55,924 nt of DNA. Origin: Maribacter sp. (GTDB lineage Bacteria; Bacteroidota; Bacteroidia; Flavobacteriales; Flavobacteriaceae). Positions 1-8,534 of this stretch are shown piece after piece. The position numbers and the translations under genes were made by a program. Below the pieces are notes generated by a model. The model was not told where the DNA came from. It saw nothing but the letters and a program-made list of their open reading frames with translations, and did no database searches. Each line of letters starts with the position of its first letter. Position 1 is the first letter of the stretch. The stretch covers positions 1-55,924 of the forward strand of contig NZ_JADGES010000006.1 in NCBI RefSeq assembly GCF_016744255.1, given 5' to 3'.

Positions 1-1
1 A

Positions 2-178
2 TACATCATAGAAAGAGCAAAAAACAAACTTTTAAATTCAAAAGAAAATGCTAGTGAAATTGCATATTCTTTAGGGTTTGAATATCCGCAGTATTTCAGC
101 AAAATATTCAAGAAAAACACTACAATGAGCCCTAACGAATATAGACATAATTTAAACTATAAAAAGCCCAGTGCCTAA
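2..178 (+). CDS. AraC-family transcriptional regulator, C-terminal fragment
   Basis: This is the 3' end of a gene that begins before the window; 58 codons are readable up to a TAA stop. The peptide contains the second helix-turn-helix of an AraC/XylS DNA-binding domain. The pattern SEIAYSLGFEYPQYFSKIFK followed by MSPNEYR is the family signature (A..LGF....FS..FK...G.TP..YR). The sensor domain is not visible, so the ligand cannot be inferred. The gene probably ends at the weak terminator-like sequence near 237-278. Confidence 0.85.
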   Translation, partial: YIIERAKNKLLNSKENASEIAYSLGFEYPQYFSKIFKKNTTMSPNEYRHNLNYKKPSA

Positions 179-236
179 CAAAGAACCGAGATAAAAAACA
201 AACAAATTATTTCTTAATTTGATACATTATTATTCT

Positions 237-278
237 AGGCTCATAGATTTAAAAATTAGATTCTTAGAGCTTTTTTTT
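237..278 (+). terminator. Weak terminator-like hairpin after the AraC-type gene
   Basis: GGCTC near 238-242 can pair with GAGC(T) at 267-271 through an AT-rich imperfect stem, and eight T residues follow at 271-278. The position, about 60 bases after the regulator's stop codon, suits a rho-independent terminator. The stem is imperfect, so the call is tentative. Confidence 0.35.
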
Positions 279-518
279 GTATTTAACTTCTGTTTATCTG
301 GGCAATATTGAAACGTAAGTTTCGTCGTATGGCCTTCTTTGTTTTGCAATAGAAAAATTGCTTAAGAAGAACTAGGCTAAAATTAATACGGGTTTTGGAG
401 TTTTGGCAAAAGATTGCATATATTTAAGAAGTCCGCAAATTTTTTTGAATTTTGCTAAGGGCTTAAACGGAAAGGTCATCGCTTATCACTTACCATATTC
501 GAAACATTATCCATAATT
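279..518. other. Non-coding stretch upstream of the lipoprotein gene
   Basis: No convincing ORF is visible on either strand. A short hairpin, GAAAC-gtaa-GTTTC, lies at about 310-323. The segment about 395-515 has interrupted complementary GCAAAA and TTTTGC words and is less uniformly AT-rich than typical intergenic sequence here. It may be a recombination or cassette-boundary sequence, but the window has no second copy for comparison. Confidence 0.3.
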
Positions 519-956
519 ATGAAAAAACACTTTGTAATACTATCAATCCTATTTTTTATTTCATGTTCAGAGAAAAAATCAGACTGTGATGATTATTCTG
601 AAGCATATTGGTCAGGAACTATTTCAGGAAAAATGCATAATACTAGAATTAAAGGCGAGAATATTACAATCCGAAAAGCATTTGAAAAAATCAAAAAAAC
701 CGAAACCAATATTGAACCAAAAAACGGATTTATAACGTTAAAACTGCATATAGATAAATATGGCTTTTTTTGTAGCCAAAAAAAATTTCAGATAGACACC
801 AACTATGAACCTATCCAATTTAACAATGGTAAATTAATTAAAAAGCTAGAACTAGTTGCTAGTGATTTAAAAGGTTGGAGTAATGACACCGAAACAAAAA
901 CTTATTATTTAATTAGATTAACAATAAAAGATGGTCGGATTGAAGAAATTTTTTAA
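519..956 (+). CDS. Small hypothetical lipoprotein
   Basis: The 145-residue product starts with a lipoprotein signal: a lysine-rich n-region, a hydrophobic core (residues 5-14) and a lipobox ending at Cys16 (FFISCS). It is therefore probably a lipid-anchored envelope protein. The remainder is lysine-rich and polar with no motif I recognise. The ending of the form YLIRLTIKDGRIEEIF resembles small beta-rich secreted proteins of Flavobacteria, but no function can be assigned. The downstream TPR gene starts 26 bases before this stop codon, so the two are probably translationally coupled. Confidence 0.7.
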   Translation: MKKHFVILSILFFISCSEKKSDCDDYSEAYWSGTISGKMHNTRIKGENITIRKAFEKIKKTETNIEPKNGFITLKLHIDKYGFFCSQKKFQIDTNYEPIQFNNGKLIKKLELVASDLKGWSNDTETKTYYLIRLTIKDGRIEEIF

Positions 957-1701
957 GATATCAGGTTTAATTATTTTGGTTTTAATAATAGCGATTGCTA
1001 TTTATGGTTATTTCAAAGGAAAAGTAATAACTGATGTTAGACAAGAGCTATCTCGTAAAATTGAGAATTTTGAATCTAAAAACAGTGACGAATATATGGA
1101 GTATTCAGTTATTAAATTCAATAAAGCTGGTGATTTTCACACAGGTTTTATTTACCTAAATAAAGCAGTTGAATTAAATCCTTTAGCCCATTTAGGTTAC
1201 AGAGGTTGGATAAGATTAAGAAAAATACGTGATTACGACAATGCATTAGATGACTTTGATAGACTAGATGATTTAACCCCAGATGTTGTAGATGCACCTT
1301 GGGGAGAAGATATTGACTTTTTGAGAGGAGAATGTTATTTTGGGAAAAAAGACTTTCGAAAAGCTATTGAAATGTTTAACCGCAATATTAAAAACCAAAA
1401 AGAGGATTGGGCAGATATTAATTCTTTTGTTTATCTAGGACTTTGTGAATACGAACTTGGTAATTATGAGAAATCGATTTCAGAATTTCAACGAGCATTA
1501 GCTCAATCCGAAAGTGTATGTGAGGCTCATTTTGGACTTGCCAAAGCGTACCGAAAATTAGGTAATACTACATTAGAAAAAATACATATTAAAAAAGCCG
1601 AGACTAATATTTTTTACAAAAGAGATGACCCCTATAACGAGTATTTGAATGAAATCTACTTGTCCGAAATATTAGAATTTAAACAGCAATCTAGAGAATA
1701 A
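931..1701 (+). CDS. Membrane-anchored TPR-repeat protein
   Basis: The product has 256 residues. One hydrophobic segment at residues 8-27 is followed by a soluble domain with tetratricopeptide units. One unit includes HTGFIYLNKAVELNPLAHLG and another is the helix pair YLGLCEYELGNYEKSISEFQ; they span about residues 70-230. TPR domains scaffold protein-protein contacts, and the N-terminal anchor would place this one on the periplasmic face of the inner membrane. The ATG at 931 overlaps the lipoprotein gene in another frame. The partner is unknown; the lipoprotein is the obvious candidate. Confidence 0.7.
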   Translation: MVGLKKFFKISGLIILVLIIAIAIYGYFKGKVITDVRQELSRKIENFESKNSDEYMEYSVIKFNKAGDFHTGFIYLNKAVELNPLAHLGYRGWIRLRKIRDYDNALDDFDRLDDLTPDVVDAPWGEDIDFLRGECYFGKKDFRKAIEMFNRNIKNQKEDWADINSFVYLGLCEYELGNYEKSISEFQRALAQSESVCEAHFGLAKAYRKLGNTTLEKIHIKKAETNIFYKRDDPYNEYLNEIYLSEILEFKQQSRE

Positions 1702-1735
1702 TAGAATACCAACTTAGGAAACCTATAATTAATAT

Positions 1736-1927
1736 ATGTACCAACAATATATCTTAATTTTAAAAGAGAATGGTACTTTTCTATTTAACCAGTATTGGAA
1801 ACAGCAAACCAAGCAACATTGGAAAGACTATGAGGGAATTCAATCTATTGGAAATGAGAAAGGAAAGGGCAGGTGGGTTTATAGGAACTGTACTTTGCCA
1901 TTTTGGCACAAGCATCGGAGGTATTAA
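1736..1927 (+). pseudogene. Probable gene fragment of a small secreted beta-rich protein
   Basis: A 63-codon ORF contains LKENGTF followed later by GKGRWVYRN. This strand-turn-strand pattern is common in small secreted or lipocalin-like proteins of Bacteroidota. There is no signal peptide. The reading frame seems to degrade after WVYRN, where the next residues become cysteine-, histidine- and tryptophan-rich. I interpret it as a decayed remnant rather than a working gene. A short genuine ORF or chance cannot be excluded. Confidence 0.3.
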
Positions 1928-2105
1928 ACCCACTAGTAGCAAATGCTAGAACAAAAAGCTTAAGCATAGAACCAAAACATAAATCGCAACTATCTATTAA
2001 AATGTCAAATTAGTTTCATTTTAAACGCTACATAGTTAATATACAAGTTAGCTACTTTTCCTTGGCACAATCTCTTAAAAGGCTTCCTTTTTATTTACTA
2101 GCTTG

Positions 2106-2867
2106 TTAATACTTTTTAAATTTTTTAATATCTTTTTCTTTATTCTTTACAAAAACTAACTTGTTTTTACTCTTAGGATTCTCTCGCCGTTCTAGTTCAA
2201 AGTTTCCTATAGATTTTATTAAGGGTGTTAGCTTTTCAAAGCCATAATTTCTAGAATCAAAATTAGGTTGCTTCTTTTGTAATAGACTACCAACATCTCC
2301 AAGAAAAGCCCAACCATCGTCATCCGAAACATCGGAGATTGTGGTAGAAATTAATTTAATTTCCTTTTGTGTTATTTTATCTACATTGGTTTTGTTTACA
2401 TCTTTATCGTCATCATTTTTCTTTTCTACTTGGCTTTTTAGAACCTCTATATAAACAAATTTATCACAAGCAACAATAAAAGGGTTTGGGGTTTTCTTTT
2501 CTCCAATACCTATTACTTGCATGCCAGCTTCTCTTAATCTAGTAGCTAAGCGAGTAAAATCGCTATCGCTAGAAACTAAACAGAAGCCGTTTACTTTACC
2601 ACTATAAAGAATATCCATTGCATCTATAATCATAGCAGAATCTGTTGCATTTTTACCCGTAGTATAACCATATTGCTGAATAGGGGTAATGGCGTTTTCT
2701 AATAAAAGGTTTTTCCATTTGGTCAGATTAGGTTTCGTCCAATCGCCATAGATTCTCTTAATAGTAGGGTTTCCATACTTTGCAATTTCCTCCATCATTT
2801 CTTTTACATGGGCAGATGGAATATTATCGCCATCTATAAGTACAGCTAAATTTATATTAGTATTCAT
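2106..2867 (-). CDS. NYN-domain (LabA/DUF88-type) putative ribonuclease with C-terminal OST-HTH/LOTUS domain
   Basis: The N-terminal part (about residues 5-145) is a NYN/PIN-like nuclease fold. It carries the acidic motifs LIDGDNIP, ATDSAMIIDAMD and VSSDSDFTRLATRLREAG, which in the family bind the metal for RNA cleavage. The C-terminal part (about 165-240) fits an OST-HTH/LOTUS domain, a probable RNA-binding module, with the pattern GWAFLGDVGSLLQKKQPNFD and NYGFEKL. It is probably a cytoplasmic RNA-processing enzyme with unknown substrate. I use the ATG at 2867; an in-frame TTG lies 14 codons upstream at 2909 but adds an atypical leader. Confidence 0.85.
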   Translation of the reverse strand: MNTNINLAVLIDGDNIPSAHVKEMMEEIAKYGNPTIKRIYGDWTKPNLTKWKNLLLENAITPIQQYGYTTGKNATDSAMIIDAMDILYSGKVNGFCLVSSDSDFTRLATRLREAGMQVIGIGEKKTPNPFIVACDKFVYIEVLKSQVEKKNDDDKDVNKTNVDKITQKEIKLISTTISDVSDDDGWAFLGDVGSLLQKKQPNFDSRNYGFEKLTPLIKSIGNFELERRENPKSKNKLVFVKNKEKDIKKFKKY

Positions 2868-2965
2868 ATTTTGAGTATTATTTAATGCAGCATTTATTAT
2901 AGCATACAACTTACAAAGAAAAATGTAAGCTAATGGTATAGGAATAGATTAATAAAAAATAAAAT

Positions 2966-3069
2966 CTAGTAAACTACCTCGGGGCAATCCCACGAGGCAT
3001 TCGTAAGAAAAAAATTTTAAAATTTCAGGGCAAGTCTCGGAGTATTTAAATCTCGATTATCGAGTGAAA
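2966..3069. repeat. 104-bp hairpin-rich dispersed repeat, intergenic copy
   Basis: This copy matches the reverse complement of 19811-19914 over 104 bases with about 12 differences and no gaps. It contains CCTCG...CGAGG, a degenerate version of a CGAGGC/GCCTCG palindrome, and CTCGAT-t-ATCGAG. The central hairpin is damaged here (CAGGGCAAGTCTCGG), whereas it is perfect in the copy inside the SDR-like gene. Neither copy encodes a recognisable transposase, so it resembles a non-autonomous palindromic element. Confidence 0.85.
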
Positions 3070-3205
3070 TCAGCTTTATCTGGCTTAACAGCTATTAGTA
3101 ATCCATAAAAAAATAAATCCTTAAAAATTACAATTAACAATGCTTTTTCTGTAACAGCCGAACAGCTTCTATGTATTTGCAAGGCTTATTAATCCTCTTT
3201 GTTCA

Positions 3206-5422
3206 TTATTCTACCAACTCTGCAAGTTCGGTAGAGCCAAGGTTTCCTTTTATCACATCTAAATCGAGCTCATTAAAATTATTTGCTGCTTTTACCAATA
3301 GGGTAGAGCCAATACTCTCGAATAGATTACTTGTTTTTAGCACAAATTCTGCTTGCTTTTCTATTCTGTAGTTTGGAATACCTACCAGCGTTAAATCTGT
3401 AGTACAAGATTCCTCCTCTATAATAGTATAGAAGGGTCTTTGTTCTACTGCATTATTAATTATTTTTATAGTTACATTAACTCTTAAATCATCTACCAGA
3501 GCGGCTATTTTAGATTCAATTATAGTTATGTCTACATTGTTATTATTTACAAAAAGGACCCGAATATTAGTGCTATTCCATTTTGGAGAAGCGATGATAA
3601 ACCGTGCAATATTCAGCATCATTTCCGCATTTTTACTATCGGTTTCTCGCCACCACAAATCTACAGTACTATAAGTTCCAAATTTGGTTTTCTTATCAAA
3701 ATCCAAGTAAAGCAAATTATAATCTAAATGCAGCAAAGTTTCGGTCATTTTAAAATACTCCGAAGAGTTCTCTAACCCTTTGGGCCACCCCATCATAATA
3801 GTATTTGGTTCTACGCCAGAAAACCCAAAAGTAGAAGCAATATTGGTTATTCCTGTATAAATATTATCCACCTTTATCTGCCTTGCAAAAATACCTAGCT
3901 CTTTATAGGTATGATTCCTAATAGTTTGTTCTGCTTTTTTTAGTGGTTTATTATTCTTTTTATCTAGTATTAGTTTAAAGTTTGTTACGATTCCCGTTCT
4001 ACCAGATACTGTTTTCCCTAGTTCTAATAAATAAGATTGATGGTCACTTTTTCCACTAAATAGAATAATATTAGGATTCCAATTGGCATTTTCATCTACC
4101 TTATCATCGATTCTTTTTAAACCTTTATTCACTATATTTTCCCATACACTACGCCAAACGTCGTTAGATTGTATTTTAACTTCTTTTCGTTGTAAGCCAA
4201 AGTATAACAAACCTATTACGGCAAAAGCGCCAAGCATAGCTACCATATCTAATTTAAACATAACCGAAAAACATGCAATAAACCCAACAAGACCTATCCA
4301 GCGTTTTATTTTAAATGTGGGTTGAAAATCTGGATTTGCCCAGCTTTCTAGAAAGTAAGAAATATTTATAAAGCCATAGGCCGCTAAATAGAACATAGAA
4401 ACTACGCGTGCAATAACATCTAATTCTCCTATTAGTATACCGGCTTCTGCAATTATAAAGACTAAAAACAAAGCATTTACAGGCTCATTACTAGCTCCAC
4501 GACCCTTACCAAAAAATTTTGGAGTCACTTTATCCATAGACATTGCTTGTAGTATTCTAGGTCCACCAAGAATACCTCCTAAAGCAGAAGATAACGTTGC
4601 TCCCCATATACCTGCTGCAACAGCAGGAGCAAAGAAGGCTATTTTCATAAGAAAATTATAATCGTTTTTAAGAACCTCGCTATTTACATTATAAGCAAAA
4701 AACACTGCCAGAATTATATAAACTACCAACCCTACTGCTATGGCTAATAAAGTACCTACTGGAATAGATTTTTTAGGGTCTTTTAAGTCCCCACTCATTG
4801 CAATACCAGCGGTGAAACCAGTGACTGCAGGGAAAAAAATAGCAAAAACCACTTCTAAAGAGGCTCCGCCCTCTGTAGATAACATAGAAACCGATTGTGG
4901 TGCAAATTCTGTGCTACCTAAAAAAATAGAAATTAAAGATAGAACTATAGCCCCTAGAATAAAAAATTGTGTCTTTAATGCAAATGAAGTACTTATTAAA
5001 GCAAGAGCAGTAAGCGATACAAGAGCTATAGTTCCTGTAATTCTAAAATCGTTAACAGACATTCCATATCCAAAAAATGAATTAAAACTCTCTGCAAAAC
5101 CAATTAAATACAAGGCAATAGAAAAAGCGGTTCCTACATATAGAGCAATCCCTATAGAGCCTCCAATAGGAATACCCATACTCCTAGAGAGCACATAATA
5201 GATACCACCTGCACCAATTTTTTTATCGGTTGCTACGGAAGAAACACTTAGACCTGTAGTAATTGCAATAACATGGGCAATAATAATAATTGCAATAGCG
5301 CCAATAAGTCCTGCATTACCAACTACCCAACCAAGTCGCATATACATTATAACCCCTAAAATGGTTAATATCGAAGGGGTAAAAACTCCAGCAAAAGTGC
5401 CAAATTTGTTCTTTTCTGCCAT
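3206..5422 (-). CDS. SLC12-type amino acid permease / cation-chloride cotransporter-like protein
   Basis: The product has 738 residues. An APC-fold membrane domain occupies roughly residues 15-410 with about 12 hydrophobic helices. It opens with FGTFAGVFTPSILTILGVIM, close to the first helix of Na-K-Cl cotransporters, and carries FFPAVTGFTAGIAMSGDLKD, the conserved SLC12 hallmark. The soluble C-terminal half (about 440-730) resembles the SLC12 regulatory domain (ILFSGKSDHQSYLLELGKTV; NTIMMGWP). The family moves ions or amino acids across the inner membrane; the substrate here is unknown. A TAnnTTTG element lies 43 bases upstream of the start, and the helicase gene diverges from it. Confidence 0.88.
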   Translation of the reverse strand: MAEKNKFGTFAGVFTPSILTILGVIMYMRLGWVVGNAGLIGAIAIIIIAHVIAITTGLSVSSVATDKKIGAGGIYYVLSRSMGIPIGGSIGIALYVGTAFSIALYLIGFAESFNSFFGYGMSVNDFRITGTIALVSLTALALISTSFALKTQFFILGAIVLSLISIFLGSTEFAPQSVSMLSTEGGASLEVVFAIFFPAVTGFTAGIAMSGDLKDPKKSIPVGTLLAIAVGLVVYIILAVFFAYNVNSEVLKNDYNFLMKIAFFAPAVAAGIWGATLSSALGGILGGPRILQAMSMDKVTPKFFGKGRGASNEPVNALFLVFIIAEAGILIGELDVIARVVSMFYLAAYGFINISYFLESWANPDFQPTFKIKRWIGLVGFIACFSVMFKLDMVAMLGAFAVIGLLYFGLQRKEVKIQSNDVWRSVWENIVNKGLKRIDDKVDENANWNPNIILFSGKSDHQSYLLELGKTVSGRTGIVTNFKLILDKKNNKPLKKAEQTIRNHTYKELGIFARQIKVDNIYTGITNIASTFGFSGVEPNTIMMGWPKGLENSSEYFKMTETLLHLDYNLLYLDFDKKTKFGTYSTVDLWWRETDSKNAEMMLNIARFIIASPKWNSTNIRVLFVNNNNVDITIIESKIAALVDDLRVNVTIKIINNAVEQRPFYTIIEEESCTTDLTLVGIPNYRIEKQAEFVLKTSNLFESIGSTLLVKAANNFNELDLDVIKGNLGSTELAELVE

Positions 5423-5464
5423 TAGTATAGGATATTTTTAAATAGTACTAGAAAAAATGCATCA

Positions 5465-5472
5465 CAAATATA
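5465..5472 (-). promoter_or_regulatory. Putative -7 promoter element of the permease gene
   Basis: Read on the minus strand this is TATATTTG, an exact match to the Bacteroidota -7 consensus TAnnTTTG. It lies 43 bases upstream of the permease ATG. No clear TTG -33 element was found at the expected distance, so strength is uncertain. Confidence 0.5.
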
Positions 5473-5791
5473 CATGCATTTCTTACAGGTTATTGATTGA
5501 TTATTTCATATCTAAAAGTAATTTGTATTGATGTGGTGTAAAATGTTTGTTTAAACATAAAATATATCATTTAAATTAGATTGATTAGCTCCATATTAGT
5601 TAATCGGCTTCTTTCATTACCATCTTCTTGGTATATTGGTAGTATACATCTTCTTATTAATTAAATGAAGTATAGCCTATAATGTAAAGCAACCAAATAT
5701 TTTTTTTTGCATAAACGTGCCTTAATAAGGAATCTCTTTTCTATTTATTTGAATAAAAACCAATCTAACGTATTCCCAAGAATAGTGTACT

Positions 5792-5799
5792 TATCTTTG
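5792..5799 (+). promoter_or_regulatory. Putative -7 promoter element of the helicase pair
   Basis: TATCTTTG is an exact match to TAnnTTTG and lies 14 bases before the ATG of the first helicase gene, which implies a very short 5' leader. A clear -33 TTG was not seen. Confidence 0.5.
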
Positions 5800-5813
5800 T
5801 CAAAATTTATTTT

Positions 5814-7139
5814 ATGGTAAAGCGGTTTTCAGATTTAGGAATTAATACCCAATTGGAACAAAGTTTAGAGGAATTACAAATTTCTAAGCCCACAGATATA
5901 CAGAAAAAGACGATTCCGCTTATTCTAAATGCGAAGAAAGATATTGTTGCCTTAGCGAAAACGGGAACCGGAAAGACCGCAGCTTTTGGATTGCCATTAT
6001 TGCAATTAATAGATGTAGAAAGCTCCAAAATACAAGCCGTAGTTTTAGCTCCTACTAGAGAATTAGGACAGCAAATTTACAGCAACCTAGTTTCTTATTC
6101 ATCAAACAGTAATGCTATTTCCATCACATCTATATGTGGAGGCGTACCTGTAAAACCACAAATAGAAAGGCTACAAGAAAAAACACATATTGTGGTTGCT
6201 ACACCAGGTCGTTTGGTAGATTTAATAAATAGAAAGGCTATAAACCTTAAAAATGTAGATTTTTTAGTTTTAGATGAAGCCGATGAAATGGTAACAAGTT
6301 TAAAGGAAGACTTAGATCCTATTGTAAATGAAATTCCTAAAACAAAAAGAACCTTTTTGTTTACGGCTACCATGCCAGGAGCTATTAAACAATTAGTTCA
6401 GAATTATTTAACCAAACATGCCACTCATATAGAAGTAGATATGGCTACTATGGGGCATAAAGGTATTGACCATCAATATATAGTAGTAGAACCTATTGAA
6501 AAGTTAGAAGTATTACTTCACTTTTTAAGTACTAAGGATGGCGAAAGAGGGGTTATTTTTTGTAAAACAAAAGCTGCGGTTAACAAACTAGCTAAGAATT
6601 TGGCTATTAATAAGTTCTCCTCAGGTTCTCTTCATGGTAGTTTAACACAAGGGATAAGAGATCGTGTTATGGGACAATTTAGAGAAGGGCAAATAAACAT
6701 TCTAGTTGCTACAGACTTAGCGTCTCGTGGAATAGATGTAAAAGAAATAACCTATGTGGTAAATTATCATTTACCAGATACGTACGATGCCTATGTGCAC
6801 AGAAGTGGTCGTACGGCTAGAGCAGGAGCCAAGGGGCTTTCTCTTACTATTTTACAAAAAGAAGAGGAAGTAGACATTGCTGATTTTGAAAAAGAATTAG
6901 GTATTGTTTTTCAAAAATCTAAAAAAGCAGATGCGCAAAGTATAGAAGAGAACAATAGTTTATTATGGGCAAAAAAGATTTTCAAAACCAAACCGAATAG
7001 AGAAGTATCCGATTCTTTTAAGGACAAAATAAAAACTATTTTTCATCACCTAACAAAAGAAGAGTTAATAGAAAAAGTATTAGCAAATCACCTAGAACAA
7101 ACCAATAAAGAAGCTTCTCTACCTAAAAAAAAGAACTAG
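5814..7139 (+). CDS. DEAD-box ATP-dependent RNA helicase
   Basis: The product has 441 residues and a complete two-RecA-domain helicase core. Visible motifs in order are the Q motif (KPTDIQKKTIPLI), Walker A AKTGTGKT, PTREL, TPGR, DEAD in VLDEADEMV, and TAT in place of SAT in FLFTATMP. They continue with FCKTKAAV, LHGSLTQGIRD, ATDLASRGIDV and HRSGRTARAG. Such enzymes unwind short RNA duplexes in ribosome assembly or mRNA turnover. The C-terminal tail (about 370-441) is lysine-rich and lacks a DbpA RNA-binding domain, so a RhlE- or CsdA-like role is more likely. A second helicase gene begins 4 bases after the stop. Confidence 0.93.
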   Translation: MVKRFSDLGINTQLEQSLEELQISKPTDIQKKTIPLILNAKKDIVALAKTGTGKTAAFGLPLLQLIDVESSKIQAVVLAPTRELGQQIYSNLVSYSSNSNAISITSICGGVPVKPQIERLQEKTHIVVATPGRLVDLINRKAINLKNVDFLVLDEADEMVTSLKEDLDPIVNEIPKTKRTFLFTATMPGAIKQLVQNYLTKHATHIEVDMATMGHKGIDHQYIVVEPIEKLEVLLHFLSTKDGERGVIFCKTKAAVNKLAKNLAINKFSSGSLHGSLTQGIRDRVMGQFREGQINILVATDLASRGIDVKEITYVVNYHLPDTYDAYVHRSGRTARAGAKGLSLTILQKEEEVDIADFEKELGIVFQKSKKADAQSIEENNSLLWAKKIFKTKPNREVSDSFKDKIKTIFHHLTKEELIEKVLANHLEQTNKEASLPKKKN

Positions 7140-7143
7140 TTTA

Positions 7144-8457
7144 ATGGCAAACCATATTAAAGCGCAACAAGACATTCTTAAGAAATTGCAGATAGATGCT
7201 TTGCATCCTATGCAAGAAGAAGCCATTGCTACTATAGAATCTAGCAGGAATACTATTATTCTATCTCCTACAGGGACAGGAAAGACTTTAGCTTTTCTTT
7301 TGCCTGTAATTAATACTTTAAATCCTGAAAATCCAGAGATACAAGCCTTAATTGTAGTACCTACTAGAGAGTTAGCCATACAAATAGAGCAAGTTGCTCG
7401 TAATATGGGTACTGGTTTTAAAGTGAATGCAGTCTACGGCGGAAGACCCATGTCTAAAGACAAGATAGAGATAAAGCACAAACCTGCTATTTTAATAGGA
7501 ACTCCAGGTAGAATTTTAGACCATATGGATAGTGAACGTTTTTCTACAGCTACTATTAAAACATTGATTTTAGATGAGTTTGATAAGTCTTTAGAAATAG
7601 GTTTCGAGGAAGAAATGAGTGCTATTTTATCGGAACTTCCTAATTTAAATAAACGCATATTAACATCTGCTACACAGGGAGTTAAGATTCCAAAATTTGT
7701 AAGATTAGACGATCCAAAAATTATTAATTATCTAGATAAAAAGAAAAGTTCTCGTTTAGAAATTAAAACGGTACTTTCTCCTAGTAAAGACAAATTAGAT
7801 AGTCTATTAAGTTTAATACTTCACTTAGGCAATAAGCCAGGTATTATTTTTTGCAATTTAAAAGATAGTATAGCTGTTGTGAGTTCTTTTCTAGAAAAAA
7901 GTAATATCTCTCACGGATGTTTTTCTGGAGGTATGGAACAAAAAGACAGGGAACGCGCCTTAATAAAATTCAGAAATGGTAGTAGTCAAATATTGCTTGC
8001 TACAGATTTAGCAGCAAGGGGAATAGACATACCGGAACTGAAATTTATTATTCACTATGAACTTCCTTTACATGCAGAAGAATTTACGCATAGAAATGGT
8101 AGAACAGCTAGAGTAAATGAAAAAGGAACGGCCTATATTCTAAAATGGAAAAATCAAAAATTACCTGATTTTATTACAGATGTTACGGAAGCCAATATTT
8201 CTACCCCAACTAAAAGGGAACCACAATTTTGGCAAACTCTATTTATATCGGGAGGTAGAAAAGATAAAATTTCTAAAGGAGATATTGCTGGTTTGTTTTT
8301 TAAACAAGGAAATATCAGCAAAGAACAATTAGGAGTTATAGAGCTAAAACAAGATTGTGCTTTTGTTGCTGTACCAATTACCTTAGCGCAAGAATTGGCA
8401 AACACACTAAACAACAGTAGACTTAAGAAAAAGAAAGTACGTATCTCGGTGCTTTAA
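7144..8457 (+). CDS. DEAD-box-like RNA helicase with variant motif II (DEFD)
   Basis: The product has 437 residues and the same core layout as its upstream neighbour: Walker A SPTGTGKT (Lys47), PTRELA, TPGR, ATDLAARGIDI and HRNGRTARV. Motif II reads DEFD at residues 144-147 and motif III is TSATQG. The catalytic Asp-Glu pair is intact; the usual Ala and the context are altered (ILDEFDKSLEIGF). The tail (about 370-437) may be a small RNA-binding extension ending in basic residues (LKKKKVRISVL). The gap to the first helicase is only 4 bases, so the two are cotranscribed and may act on the same ribonucleoprotein. Confidence 0.9.
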   Translation: MANHIKAQQDILKKLQIDALHPMQEEAIATIESSRNTIILSPTGTGKTLAFLLPVINTLNPENPEIQALIVVPTRELAIQIEQVARNMGTGFKVNAVYGGRPMSKDKIEIKHKPAILIGTPGRILDHMDSERFSTATIKTLILDEFDKSLEIGFEEEMSAILSELPNLNKRILTSATQGVKIPKFVRLDDPKIINYLDKKKSSRLEIKTVLSPSKDKLDSLLSLILHLGNKPGIIFCNLKDSIAVVSSFLEKSNISHGCFSGGMEQKDRERALIKFRNGSSQILLATDLAARGIDIPELKFIIHYELPLHAEEFTHRNGRTARVNEKGTAYILKWKNQKLPDFITDVTEANISTPTKREPQFWQTLFISGGRKDKISKGDIAGLFFKQGNISKEQLGVIELKQDCAFVAVPITLAQELANTLNNSRLKKKKVRISVL

Positions 8458-8534
8458 TAAAAAGTAAAACACTATGTAATATTTCTTCCAAGGTCACATT
8501 CTGTAACCGTGAATTTTAAAATTGAACCTGTGGA

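Larger units (their letters stand above)
5423..5813. other. Divergent promoter region between permease and helicase genes
   Basis: The 391-bp intergenic region contains no ORF. It holds a minus-strand TAnnTTTG box near the permease and a plus-strand box near the helicase. The long leader between them is AT-rich, with a short inverted repeat GTATA...TATAC near 5631-5647. Nothing else is distinguishable. Confidence 0.5.

Noticed and set aside
4740-5198. A 152-codon plus-strand ORF opposite the permease gene.
   Set aside because: It is antisense to conserved transmembrane segments, is low in complexity and has no motif; it is a shadow of the permease codons.
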